Assembly (NCBI RefSeq): GCF_002934455.1
Contig: NZ_PTIR01000003.1
Coordinates: 279,132-343,131 of the forward strand
Reading direction: 5' to 3'
DNA length: 64,000 nucleotides
DNA from: Trinickia symbiotica
GTDB taxonomy: Bacteria; Pseudomonadota; Gammaproteobacteria; Burkholderiales; Burkholderiaceae
The notes beneath the pieces were generated by a model that saw only the letters and a list, made by a program, of their open reading frames with translations, made no database searches and had not been told where the DNA came from. Below are positions 1 to 8,631 of this stretch, piece after piece. Both the position numbers and the translations under genes were made by a program. How positions within the stretch are numbered: position 1 is the stretch's first letter; each line of letters opens with the position of its first letter.

Positions 1-119
1 TCACGGGCCTCTGCGCGCGACCCGCTTCGAACTCTGCCGCTTTGCCCGGCAAGATCTAGATGTGAGCCATCTCGATGACCATCACGCTCTCCTCTTCGCT
101 CTCCAGTTGTGAGACTTGG

Positions 120-854
120 TCAGGCAGGCGGCGCAACGGAGGCGCCAGCAACGCCATGGCGGGTCATAGCTTCGCCTATAAAACCGCTCGCCTTCATTTC
201 TTCGATGAAGTCTCCAAGGAAGCGTGCTGCGACCGAACCCCGGTCCTTGGGGATGCCCATCGCCTGTTGAATCACCATGAACGGCTCATCCAGCAAGCGC
301 AGACCGGCAACATTGCGCGCCTCGATTTCGAGCACCTGCTTCACGCCGGCCGCGACCTCGAGTCCGTTATCGAGAAACGTCTTGACCACAACTTGTGACG
401 ACGCCGCGCGTACCAGCTTTGCAGCTTGAATTTCGCGGGTCAGGAACAGATCATAGGCAGTCCCCTGCCCCACTGCGATGCGATTCGACGCAACGTCAAC
501 CTGATCATTGCGCGTGATTGGCGATTCCTGACGAACGAGGTAGCGGCCCTCGATCAGGATATACGGCGCCGTGAACGCGATCCCGGCGCCGCGAACCGGG
601 TCGATCGCAAAAAAACCAATGTCGGCCCGCCCCTCGGTCACTGCCTCTACGGACTTTCTCGCCGTTTCGAATATCGCGAATTCGAGCTCGAGTTGCAGCC
701 GTCGGGCAAGTTCGTGTGCAAGATCGACAGATATGCCGGTCGGCGGGGCGTCGGCCGATTGCCGGCTTGCAAGAACCGGGTTGCCGAGATTGATGGACGC
801 ACGCAATCTTCCGGTCGGAGCAAACGCACGAATGATAGATGGGTCGATATTCAT
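120..854 (-). CDS. Leaderless SBP_bac_3-type substrate-binding-fold protein
   Basis: The 244-residue protein follows the pattern of the solute-binding proteins of polar amino-acid ABC transporters: an N-terminal RASINLGNPVLA strand, GISVDLAHELARRL, the ADIGFFAIDPVR segment and a late GRYLVRQES hinge. Unlike a transported receptor it has no signal peptide; the domain begins within about 15 residues of the initiator, so it should be cytoplasmic. It lies 15 bases behind the aconitase gene and is probably cotranscribed with it. No permease or ATPase accompanies it. It may be a soluble ligand binder, or an enzyme of the same fold; cyclohexadienyl-dehydratase-like proteins share this architecture. 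The fold is reasonably sure, the function is not known. The start has no clear Shine-Dalgarno sequence. Confidence 0.72.
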   Translation of the reverse strand: MNIDPSIIRAFAPTGRLRASINLGNPVLASRQSADAPPTGISVDLAHELARRLQLELEFAIFETARKSVEAVTEGRADIGFFAIDPVRGAGIAFTAPYILIEGRYLVRQESPITRNDQVDVASNRIAVGQGTAYDLFLTREIQAAKLVRAASSQVVVKTFLDNGLEVAAGVKQVLEIEARNVAGLRLLDEPFMVIQQAMGIPKDRGSVAARFLGDFIEEMKASGFIGEAMTRHGVAGASVAPPA

Positions 855-869
855 AGAAGAGTCGTCGCG

Positions 870-3500
870 TCACCGGTGCGCCAGCGTGCCGGCGATCGCC
901 TTTTGGAGAATAAGTGGAATTACGCCGCCTGCGCGCAACAAATCGACTTCGAGCGACGTCTCGACGGCGGCTATCGCCGTTATCGTGTCACCGCGACCAT
1001 TCGCGCGAGCGATCTTCACGCCGACCGAGCATCTAGGAAACAGTGCGTCCGGCTCTACATCGACCTCGATCATGTCGCCAGGAGCGATGTGCAGTGTTGA
1101 AGGACTGACGCCAGCGGGCAGGCGTAACGGCAGGATGCCCATGCCGATCAGGTTGGATCGGTGAATGCGTTCGAAGCTGACAGCGAGCACGGCCCGTACC
1201 CCAAGCAGGCGCTGCCCCTTAGCCGCCCAGTCCCTCGATGAGCCCATTCCGTACCGCTCGCCCGCGACGAGCACGACCGAGTGCCCAGCCTCTCGGTAGC
1301 GTTGCGCCGCTTCGAAAATCGGCATCACTTCCCCGCTTGGAATGTGAAGCGTGTGGGCTACAGGGGCGTCGGGCTTCAGGAGATTCACGAGCGTCTTGTT
1401 GTAGAACGCTCCGCGCACCATTACCTCCCAATTGCCGCGTCGGGAAGCGAACACATTCAAGTCATCGCGATCGTCGCCGCATTCCACCAAGAAATCGGCA
1501 ACAAAACTGTCTTTTGGAATAGCGCTTGCCGGTGAAATATGATCGGTCGTGACGTCGTCCCCCACCACCAGCAACGGATACGCGCGGTAGCTGCCAAGCT
1601 GCCCCGCTTCATCCAGCGAGGCAAACGGAGGACGCCGCAATATCGTCGAATCGGGGTTCCACGGATAGCGTGCGCTATCCGGCGAATCCAGCTCGCGCCA
1701 TGCCGGGTTGTCGGCCGCTACAGCGAATGACTTTCGATAATCGCTTGGTTCGGCCGCGAGACGAAGGGCCGCGTCCACCTCTTCTTTCGTCGGCCAAAGA
1801 TCGGACAGCCGGACCGCCCTTCCGTCCGGCGCCATCTGCAACGCATCATGGCTCAGATCCAACGCCGCATCGCCGGCCAACGCGAACGCCACCACCAGAG
1901 GCGGAGACATGATGAAGGCAAGATCCAGGTCAGGGTGAACGCGCCCCGGAAAATTCCGGTTCCCCGACAGGATGGCCACCGGCCGGATGGCGCTGGCCGA
2001 AATCCCCTCCTCAATCACGTCTGTCAAAGGGCCGGAGTTTCCGATGCACGTGGTACAGCCATAGCCGACGATGTCGAACCCGACTGCGGCGAGTTCCGAC
2101 AAGAGTCCGGCTCGCCGGAGATAGGCACCCGCGGCAGGAGAACCGGGGGCCAGTGAGGTCTTTACCCATCGTGGCACTCTCAGCCCCAGGCGCCGCGCCT
2201 TGCTTGCAATCAATCCAGCGGCAATCAAGAGTGCGGGATCGGTGGTGTTCGTGCAGCTCGTGATGGCAGCAATGGCAACTGGATGAGGCGGCACGCCATG
2301 GAGAGCCGCGTGCGAATAGCAAGGGAATTGCTCGAGCGCCCTGCCTGTGTGCGCATAGCTCAAAAGATCCTGAGGCCGACGCGGACCCGCCACATGCATG
2401 CCGACTGCATCCAAGTCGATCTCGATCACGCGCGTATAGATGGGCTCGGCCTGAGGATCGAACCATAAGCCAGCACGGGTGCAAAGCGCCTCGACCAGCT
2501 CGATATTCTCGACGCTGCGGCCAGTGTCCCGCAGGTATTCGACGGTATTCGCGTCGACAGGGAAAAACGCCGTCGACGCGCCGTATTCCGGCGCCATGTT
2601 GGCGACCACGGCGCGTTGTCCGGCCGTGAGCGTCGAAACGCCAGGGCCGTAAAATTCGACAAACTCACCCGAGACGCCGATATCGCGCAGTCGCTTAGTA
2701 ACGGTCAACGCAACATCCGTGGCGAGCACGCCGGGGCGAACCGCGCCCGTGAGCTTCACGCCGATCACATCCGGAATGCGTTGCATGACCGGCATGCCGA
2801 ACATTACCGTTTGAGCCTCGAGCCCACCGACGCCCCATCCCAGCACGCCAATGCCGTTGATCATGGGTGTATGGCTGTCCGTGCCGATCATCATGTCGGG
2901 GACCGCCCATATCTCACCTGCGCGCTCCTCTGTAGTGACCACGGTGGCGAGCTGCTCGAGGTTGATCGTATGCATGATGCCGGTACCGGGCGGATGAATA
3001 CGCACGCCGTTCAAGGCCTTCGATGCCCAGCGCAGGAACCGATATCGTTCGCCGTTTCGCCGAAACTCCAGTTGAAGATTGCCGCGTGCAGCGTCAGGCT
3101 GCGCGAAGTACTCCACTGCAAGCGAATGATCGACCGATGAGTCAACAGGCATGACCGGATTGAGCACCGCCGGATCGGCTCCCGCCTCGGCCAGCGAATC
3201 GCGCATGGCAGCGATATCCACGAGGGCCGGCGTGCTCGTCGTGTCATGCATGAGGACACGCCCCGGTTGAAACGCGATCTCATATTCGCTGCTGCCACTG
3301 TCGCACCACCTTAAGATGGCCTCGACCGCTCGCCGGCGTTCGTCGCCCGCGGTATTGCGCACGACGTTCTCGAGCAGCAGCCGCAGCACGACAGGCAGCC
3401 GGAATAGGCCTTGTCCGAACATGGCGGGCAGATCGACGAAGCGATACGACTTGCCGTTCACGACCAGCACGGCCGGCGAAGGAGCGTAGGTGTTTTCCAT
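870..3500 (-). CDS. acnA: Aconitate hydratase (AcnA type)
   Basis: Isomerises citrate to isocitrate via cis-aconitate in the cytoplasmic TCA cycle. The 876-residue protein has the complete AcnA architecture: the TDSHTPMINGIGVLGWGVGG segment near residue 208, the three [4Fe-4S] cysteines at 416 (SCTNT), 482 and 485 (GCTTC), the LSGNRNFPGR motif, and a C-terminal swivel domain with GDDVTTDHISPAS and GMGSSRDWAAKG. It is slightly short for AcnA (about 890-900 residues) because the N terminus is abbreviated. The initiator at 3500 has no obvious ribosome-binding site and lies within 11-36 bases of an inverted repeat, so translation may be leaderless. The isolated setting, away from other TCA genes, suggests a second, accessory aconitase tied to the catabolic genes around it. 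Related hydratases such as 2-methylcitrate dehydratase AcnD cannot be fully excluded. Confidence 0.9.
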   Translation of the reverse strand: MENTYAPSPAVLVVNGKSYRFVDLPAMFGQGLFRLPVVLRLLLENVVRNTAGDERRRAVEAILRWCDSGSSEYEIAFQPGRVLMHDTTSTPALVDIAAMRDSLAEAGADPAVLNPVMPVDSSVDHSLAVEYFAQPDAARGNLQLEFRRNGERYRFLRWASKALNGVRIHPPGTGIMHTINLEQLATVVTTEERAGEIWAVPDMMIGTDSHTPMINGIGVLGWGVGGLEAQTVMFGMPVMQRIPDVIGVKLTGAVRPGVLATDVALTVTKRLRDIGVSGEFVEFYGPGVSTLTAGQRAVVANMAPEYGASTAFFPVDANTVEYLRDTGRSVENIELVEALCTRAGLWFDPQAEPIYTRVIEIDLDAVGMHVAGPRRPQDLLSYAHTGRALEQFPCYSHAALHGVPPHPVAIAAITSCTNTTDPALLIAAGLIASKARRLGLRVPRWVKTSLAPGSPAAGAYLRRAGLLSELAAVGFDIVGYGCTTCIGNSGPLTDVIEEGISASAIRPVAILSGNRNFPGRVHPDLDLAFIMSPPLVVAFALAGDAALDLSHDALQMAPDGRAVRLSDLWPTKEEVDAALRLAAEPSDYRKSFAVAADNPAWRELDSPDSARYPWNPDSTILRRPPFASLDEAGQLGSYRAYPLLVVGDDVTTDHISPASAIPKDSFVADFLVECGDDRDDLNVFASRRGNWEVMVRGAFYNKTLVNLLKPDAPVAHTLHIPSGEVMPIFEAAQRYREAGHSVVLVAGERYGMGSSRDWAAKGQRLLGVRAVLAVSFERIHRSNLIGMGILPLRLPAGVSPSTLHIAPGDMIEVDVEPDALFPRCSVGVKIARANGRGDTITAIAAVETSLEVDLLRAGGVIPLILQKAIAGTLAHR

Positions 3501-3510
3501 GGGCTATATT

Positions 3511-3536
3511 TTGTATTTTTTGTCAATGAAATACAA
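3511..3536. promoter_or_regulatory. Inverted repeat TTGTATTT-N10-AAATACAA in divergent acnA/lactonase promoter
   Basis: An 8-base perfect inverted repeat with a 10-base spacer sits 11 bases upstream of the acnA start and about 90 bases upstream of the lactonase start. The spacer also carries a TTGACA box reading toward acnA. Size and position fit a dimeric repressor operator of the GntR type; which regulator binds is not visible. Similar TTGTATT/AATACAA half-sites recur upstream of the transporter genes near 34.8 and 37.5 kb. Confidence 0.45.
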
Positions 3537-3624
3537 TGCCGGATAAACCCGCGAGGGGCGTGCAGATCGCGATCGCATGGAACCGTGCAATCTGCCGCAG
3601 TTCGATCGCAAGAGGAAGCCAGGA

Positions 3625-4683
3625 ATGTTTGCATACGTGGGCTCACGTACGACCGTCGAGCGCAGCGCACGAGGCGAAGGGATTAGCGTCTATCGAGTGC
3701 ATCCCGACAGCGCACTCGAACTCGTTCAACTCGTCACCGATCTGATCAACCCGTCCTTCCTCGCACGGAGCGTCGACGGGCGCAGGCTTTACGCGGTGCA
3801 CGGTGACATGGCGGACATCACCTCATTTGCGATCGATCCGCATTCTGGAAAGCTGACGTCGATGAACACCCAGAGCACGCGGGGTAAAAACCCTGTGCAT
3901 CTGGCAATTGACCCGACCGGGAAATACGTGATCGTGTCCAATCACATCGGAGCCAGCCTCGCCGTGCTGCCGATCGCGCCGGACGGCTCACTCGAGGCTG
4001 TCTCGCAACTCTTGCCACTCGAAGGGCCGATCGGTCCGCATCGAATTGAGCAGACGCAAGCCAAACCGCACTTCAATCTGCTCGACCCCACGGGTCGCTT
4101 CGTCGTGGTGCCGGACAAGGGACTGGACCGTATCTTCGTTTTTCGGTTCGAGGGTGGAAAGCTCACGCCGACGGAACACGCGTTTATCGTCACGCGCGAA
4201 ACGGCCGGCCCGCGACATGTCGCCTTTCATCCCCAAAACGCATATATGTACTGCGTCAACGAACTGGATTCCACGGTTACCAGTTACCGATACGCAGCAG
4301 ACAGCGGCGCACTTATCCCGTTGCAGATATTGTCGACGCTTCCCGATACCTATACGGGCAATAGCCGCGCGTCGGAGATAGAGGTCGCGAGAAACGGGCG
4401 TTACGTATATGCGTCGAATCGCGGGCACGACAGCATTGCGATTTTCGCGATCGACCAAGCATCCGGTCGTCTGAGCTTCGTCGATGCGGAATCGACGCGG
4501 GGACACACGCCGCGCTATATAACGAGCACGCCCGACGGCCGCGTGATGTATGCGCTCAACGAAGACAGCGACAGCATCGTTGCCTTTGCGATTGACGACA
4601 CGACAGGCCGCCTCGCATACACCGGATGCACGACTAATTGCGGCAGTCCTGTGTGCATGGTGTTTTCGGGCCGAGACGGGTGA
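3625..4683 (+). CDS. Beta-propeller lactonase family protein (6-phosphogluconolactonase-like)
   Basis: The 352-residue protein begins with MFAYVGSRT, the usual first strand of the YbhE/Pgl seven-bladed beta-propeller lactonases, and repeats their blade signature: HLAIDPTGKYVIVSNH, FNLLDPTGRFVVVPDKG, RHVAFHPQNAYMYCVNEL, ARNGRYVYASNRGHDSIAIF and RYITSTPDGRVMYALNEDSDSI. It probably hydrolyses a sugar or muconate-type lactone in the cytoplasm; the exact substrate cannot be read. The ATG at 3625 is preferred over an in-frame ATG at 3577 because AGAGGA lies eight bases upstream and the family begins there. Homology stops at GSPVCMVF, where the gene runs into a sequence repeated at 12.2 kb, so the last residues (SGRDG) are shared with a pseudogene copy. 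It is divergent from acnA. Confidence 0.8.
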   Translation: MFAYVGSRTTVERSARGEGISVYRVHPDSALELVQLVTDLINPSFLARSVDGRRLYAVHGDMADITSFAIDPHSGKLTSMNTQSTRGKNPVHLAIDPTGKYVIVSNHIGASLAVLPIAPDGSLEAVSQLLPLEGPIGPHRIEQTQAKPHFNLLDPTGRFVVVPDKGLDRIFVFRFEGGKLTPTEHAFIVTRETAGPRHVAFHPQNAYMYCVNELDSTVTSYRYAADSGALIPLQILSTLPDTYTGNSRASEIEVARNGRYVYASNRGHDSIAIFAIDQASGRLSFVDAESTRGHTPRYITSTPDGRVMYALNEDSDSIVAFAIDDTTGRLAYTGCTTNCGSPVCMVFSGRDG

Positions 4684-4930
4684 TTGCGAATGCCCGGATA
4701 TGCCCTTCAGGCAACCGCGCGATGCGCCAGCGCCAAGCGTCCGATCTTCTGCCCGCTCGCTGGCGCGAGCGGCGGCCCGGCAGGCACATCGGAACGCACC
4801 TCACAGTGTGAACATTACACGTTGGCTGCCCGGTTTCAACTCCAGTTGCGTCGCCCTAATCCGTTCGGTCTGCTCAGGCGTAGCTCTCCGTGCTGCGAGG
4901 CGGGCGCACAGACCTTCGAGCTCGGCACGA
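4655..4930. repeat. Repeat copy A: lactonase tail, hairpin and gutted GntR gene
   Basis: This stretch matches 12219-12857 in three blocks. The first (4658-4790) covers the lactonase stop region and a conserved hairpin. The second (4794-4832) covers the last codons of a GntR gene, reading ANV-stop on the minus strand. The third (4832-4926) covers an internal GntR segment. About 60 and 310 bases present in the other copy are missing between the blocks. The GntR remnant here is therefore a minus-strand pseudogene that keeps its C-terminal tail and one central piece. It marks an ancient duplication of a lactonase-GntR junction. Confidence 0.8.
4753..4772. terminator. Hairpin after lactonase
   Basis: CCGCTCGC and GCGAGCGG form a perfect 8-base stem with a four-base loop, 70 bases after the lactonase stop. 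There is no uridine run. The hairpin is retained, slightly altered, in the duplicate at 12.31-12.33 kb, which argues that it is functional or at least ancestral. Confidence 0.45.
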
Positions 4931-5211
4931 ACCAGCGACGATCGTGAGCCTCCCCGGCAAGCGCAAACGATCCCCTCCGTTCAACGATTTCGTTGCTCGG
5001 GATCGAGGCTTACCTGACGGCGCTCTGGTCGTGCCACGCCCCTTCCCTCGCAACTCGTCAAGCCTACTTCTGTTGCGCCTTCGTACACGACAACCTTCGC
5101 CAGGAATGCTTACGGACGCTTGCGACGCTATGGGAGCAACGCGATCAGTGGAGTTTCTCTGTATGCGAGCTGTCGGCGCGTGGGCGCGCGCCGAGGATTG
5201 TGCAGACGTCT
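4931..5211. other. Intergenic, no gene seen
   Basis: Beyond the repeat remnant, these 280 bases up to the gamma-glutamyltransferase stop hold no open frame with recognisable composition and no clear terminator. They are probably further decay of the duplicated GntR region. Confidence 0.5.
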
Positions 5212-6798
5212 TCAGTAACCGATCGCCAGTCCGTCACGACGGGGATCGGTACCGCCGAACAATGCACCGGCTGCCCGGTCAATCCAGATGGCGTGGCAGG
5301 TCCCGAGCGGGTTCTCCGCAGTGACGACAGGGTGACCAAGTTCGCGTAGTGCCGTTACCACCTGCTGCGGCACCGTGCGCTCCACTTCGAACGAGTTACC
5401 ACGCGCGAACATTCTCGGATGATCGATCGCCTCTTGAACCGACATTCCGTAGTCGAGCGCATTCGACAATACCTGCAGCTGGCCCGCAGGCTGGAAATGC
5501 CCCCCGGTCACCCCAAAGGACATCACGGCTTCATCGTCCTTGGTGATCAATGCGGGAATGATTGTATGCAGAGGCCGCTTGCGACCCGCCAGTTCATTCG
5601 GATGTCCTTGCTCCAGCACAAAACCACATCCGCGGTTGTGAAGAAGCACACCCGAGCGCGGTGCTACCAGTCCGCTGCCAAAGTCGTCGAAGATCGAGTT
5701 GATGAGCGAGACGACGATGCCATCCTTGTCGACTACAGTTACGTAGACCGTATCCCGATGCTCGGGCGCACCGAAAGGCGTGAGGTCGGCAAGACGCTTT
5801 TGCATCGAGACCTTCGATGCCAGTTCCCGCACGTGGGACGATGATGTCAACCGGTCCCAATCAAACTCGGACGAAGACGGGTCGCACAGATATGCGTCGC
5901 GTTGGGTATAGGCAATCCGCGATATTTCGCCCTGCAGGTGGAATCGCTCCGCGCTCAGTGGAGCAAACCGGGCAACATCGAACGTTTCGAGCATTCCTGC
6001 GATCTGCAGAGCGATAATGCCCTGACCGCTAGGCGGACATTCCCAAAGACGATGGCCCCGATAGTCGCAGGAGACAGGCTGAACATACTCGGCCTTGAAT
6101 TCGGCAAAGTCTTCCATCGTGTGACTGCCGCCCAGCCGCCGCAAGAATCCCACGATATCCTCGGCGATCCATCCGCGGTAGAAAGCCGCGGCGCCTTTCC
6201 TGGAAATCTCGCGGAGCGTTTCGGCAAGGGCCTTGTTCGTCTGCCGAGCACCCGCAGCCGGGGCAGCGCCCCGGTTGAGGAAAAGTTCCGCCGCCTCAGG
6301 CGTAGCCGACATCTTGGCCGTTTGCCGCCCCCAGTCCCTCGCCAGGCGTTCGGTCACCGCATACCCATCTTCGGCCGCCTTGATAGCCGGCGCCAGCAGC
6401 GTATCGAATGGTAACGCGCCGAACTCGGCAGCAAGCCTTTCCCAGGCTGAGAGCGCGCCAGGGACCGTCACCGCATCGGCAGAAGCCGGATTGATTGCCG
6501 TTTTCCCCGTCTCACGCAACCGTTCAACATTGACGGCCTTCGGCGCCCAGCCAGCACCATCGAGCGCTACGGGCGCATGCCCCGGCCTCTTTAGCAGCAC
6601 GAAGCAATCGCCCCCGATACCGGTTTGGGTCGGCTCGACCACGGCGAGCATCGCGGCGATCGCAACGGCCGCGTCAATCGCGTTGCCGCCCGAGCGAAGT
6701 ACATCAAGGCCGACAAGTGCGGCTGCGGGGTTGGAGGTCGCAACCATCCCTGAATGACCGACAGCCACCGATCTGCCGGGTACTTGAAAATCACGCAT
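5212..6798 (-). CDS. Cytoplasmic gamma-glutamyltransferase/acylase-family Ntn-hydrolase
   Basis: The 528-residue protein has the GGT precursor layout: a large-subunit start GMVATSNPAAALVGLDVLRSGGNAIDAAVA, the GIGGDCFVLL and VPGALSAWE motifs, then the self-cleavage and nucleophile site HRDTVYVTVVD with Thr350, and the late GVTGGHFQPAGQLQVLSNALDYGMSVQEAIDHPR block. Family members cleave and activate at this Thr, then hydrolyse or transfer gamma-glutamyl amides. It lacks the signal peptide of periplasmic GGT, so like YwrD-type homologues it should be cytoplasmic. The ATG at 6798 is used; an upstream frame to 6879 would overlap the permease gene and adds unconserved residues. Its neighbours (amino-acid permease, M20 dipeptidase, diaminopropionate ammonia-lyase) suggest breakdown of a gamma-glutamyl or acylated amino-acid conjugate. 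Confidence 0.85.
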   Translation of the reverse strand: MRDFQVPGRSVAVGHSGMVATSNPAAALVGLDVLRSGGNAIDAAVAIAAMLAVVEPTQTGIGGDCFVLLKRPGHAPVALDGAGWAPKAVNVERLRETGKTAINPASADAVTVPGALSAWERLAAEFGALPFDTLLAPAIKAAEDGYAVTERLARDWGRQTAKMSATPEAAELFLNRGAAPAAGARQTNKALAETLREISRKGAAAFYRGWIAEDIVGFLRRLGGSHTMEDFAEFKAEYVQPVSCDYRGHRLWECPPSGQGIIALQIAGMLETFDVARFAPLSAERFHLQGEISRIAYTQRDAYLCDPSSSEFDWDRLTSSSHVRELASKVSMQKRLADLTPFGAPEHRDTVYVTVVDKDGIVVSLINSIFDDFGSGLVAPRSGVLLHNRGCGFVLEQGHPNELAGRKRPLHTIIPALITKDDEAVMSFGVTGGHFQPAGQLQVLSNALDYGMSVQEAIDHPRMFARGNSFEVERTVPQQVVTALRELGHPVVTAENPLGTCHAIWIDRAAGALFGGTDPRRDGLAIGY

Positions 6799-6869
6799 TG
6801 CTATTGTTCCAGTCAAATTTGATGAGGAGCGGCGCCAGGCCGCTCCGAGCCTGCGAACGTCACCGGATC

Positions 6870-8168
6870 TCAGTGCCAAAACTTTCCGATGACCGCGATC
6901 ACACCGCTCACAAGGCAGACGACGCCGACAGCGAACACGAGCAGGTTGCTCGGGCGACCGCCAAATTTCTTGAGCGCGTCGATCTTCGTGAACGCATACA
7001 ACGGCAGGAAATAGACGATGAACACGCTAACAGGCACCAGGGCAACCGTAATCAGGTCCACGACATCCAGATTGAAAATCGCGGAGGTCGTCGTGATCAG
7101 GAAAACGAGGCCGACGATCAGGCGGGAGAAACTCGCGCTATGCAGCGTCCTTTCGGACAGCCCGAAGAGGGTTCGACCGAACGTTCGAGCACTCTCTTCC
7201 GTGGCAAGGTAATGCGCCAGAAAGGACTTGATGACCGCCGTGAAGACGATGAGTTGTGATGCGATAGAGATGGCCGGAGTATCGAACTTTCGCGCAAGGA
7301 ACGAGAGCACGGTCAGATTACTGGCTTTCACCTGTGAGAGCTCTGCAGGGGACAGCGCAAAGATGCAGCTCCACGAGAAGAACAGCATCGTAGAGACGGC
7401 CAGCAGGGTTGCCACCAACAGGATCTGCGGGACTTTGCGTACGGCTCGCGGGCCGTAGTACTTCTTCTGCGCGACGACGAAACTCGATGTGATTGAGGTA
7501 AAGCTAAAGGCGAACACGCAGAGCGGCAGGCCTTTCCATACGTTCAATGCCAGCGCGCTCACGCCACCGAAGTTCGTCGCCGTTGCCATCATGGCAGAAT
7601 TCCAGTGCGGCGCGGCCATGAAACCGAAAATGATGATCGAGACGATGAACGGCGCGACGATGAAACCCATCGCCCGGACAACCACGTTCGTACCGTAACG
7701 CACGATCAGCATCAACGCAGCCACGCAGATCGGCGCGACGGCCCAACGGGAAAGCCCGTTGTAGTGCAACTGTGTCCGCGAAAAATCGAGGATCGTGTTC
7801 GTGATGGTGATGGTGTAAATCATCATCCCGGGAAACACGGTGGCGAAGTAGGTCGTCGTGAGAAATTTTCCCCAATTCGGCCCGAGAAATTCGATAGTCG
7901 TATCGAGTACGTTCCCTTCTCGCCCATCACGACTCGAACCGGCAAGCACATAGCGCGAGAGTGCGAGGTACGGGAAATATGTAATCGGAAACGCCAACAG
8001 GGACAGAATGACCATCGGCCAGAATCCGTGCAAGCCCAGACTGATCGGCCAGAATAACGAGCCTCCTCCCACCGCGCATCCGTAGATGCCCAAAACCCAC
8101 ATCGTGTCGTGCCGGCTCCAGCCTGAGCTCTCCGGCGCGACTGCTGCGCTGTTGCTTATGATTTCCAT
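6870..8168 (-). CDS. SdaC/TdcC-like amino-acid:proton symporter (HAAAP family)
   Basis: This 432-residue inner-membrane protein has about 11 hydrophobic segments. It opens with the HAAAP pattern: GIYGCAVGGGSLFWPISLG in segment 1, FPITYFPYLALSRYVLAG after segment 2, and TIEFLGPNWGKFLTTTYFATVFPGMMIYTITITNTI in segment 3. This is the serine, threonine or aromatic amino-acid permease family. GGAGTGAG sits just upstream of the ATG. Placed between the GGT-family enzyme and the M20 peptidase on the same strand, it probably brings in the amino acid or small peptide these enzymes process. The substrate cannot be told from sequence. Confidence 0.85.
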   Translation of the reverse strand: MEIISNSAAVAPESSGWSRHDTMWVLGIYGCAVGGGSLFWPISLGLHGFWPMVILSLLAFPITYFPYLALSRYVLAGSSRDGREGNVLDTTIEFLGPNWGKFLTTTYFATVFPGMMIYTITITNTILDFSRTQLHYNGLSRWAVAPICVAALMLIVRYGTNVVVRAMGFIVAPFIVSIIIFGFMAAPHWNSAMMATATNFGGVSALALNVWKGLPLCVFAFSFTSITSSFVVAQKKYYGPRAVRKVPQILLVATLLAVSTMLFFSWSCIFALSPAELSQVKASNLTVLSFLARKFDTPAISIASQLIVFTAVIKSFLAHYLATEESARTFGRTLFGLSERTLHSASFSRLIVGLVFLITTTSAIFNLDVVDLITVALVPVSVFIVYFLPLYAFTKIDALKKFGGRPSNLLVFAVGVVCLVSGVIAVIGKFWH

Positions 8169-8631
8169 GTCTCACTCCAAGTCCTGCGCTCGACGGTCAG
8201 ATCCGCAAGAGCTTTATTGATCAAGTGCCCGCCCCGCGCACGAGGCGGTATTGGTTGAAATAGAGGTGGGTATGTCTCCGTTTTGGACTGTTTGTCTGCC
8301 GTCACCTGGCAGCGTCTCACTTGCGCTTGATCGCTTTCCGAAACCGGATCATCGACACGATGACCGGTATCGCGACAGACATCTTTATGTTGAATTGGGA
8401 TCTACTGGTTCAATACTAAACAGCATGGGTGCAATATCCGCGCGATTTTGGGCTCGCAAAAGAGATCGTTTCGCGATCTACATGCGGTATCCGAATCTTT
8501 GTTGCATCGCTTCCTGTGCACGGCCAACTGTCCCGCGGGCTACTCAAAATGCCCGGCTCTGCGGTGGGTCAGTCGGCAAAAAAAAGCCGGGTGTCCGCGA
8601 GAACCCCGGCTACGAAGAGCACGACTACTCC
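8169..8631. other. Intergenic: promoter side of permease and terminator of peptidase gene
   Basis: These 460 bases separate the M20 peptidase stop from the permease start on the minus strand. Apart from the terminator at 8578-8611 no gene is seen. The permease and the downstream GGT-family gene must therefore have their own promoter here. Confidence 0.5.
8578..8611 (-). terminator. Rho-independent terminator of M20 dipeptidase gene
   Basis: Read on the minus strand, AGCCGGG pairs with CCCGGCT around a 13-base loop and is followed immediately by eight T residues. It lies 21 bases after the peptidase stop and separates that unit from the permease-GGT unit. Confidence 0.85.

Noticed and set aside
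4890..5324. 144-codon plus-strand frame after the GntR remnant
   Set aside because: It overlaps the GGT-family gene end, begins inside the repeat and resembles nothing known.
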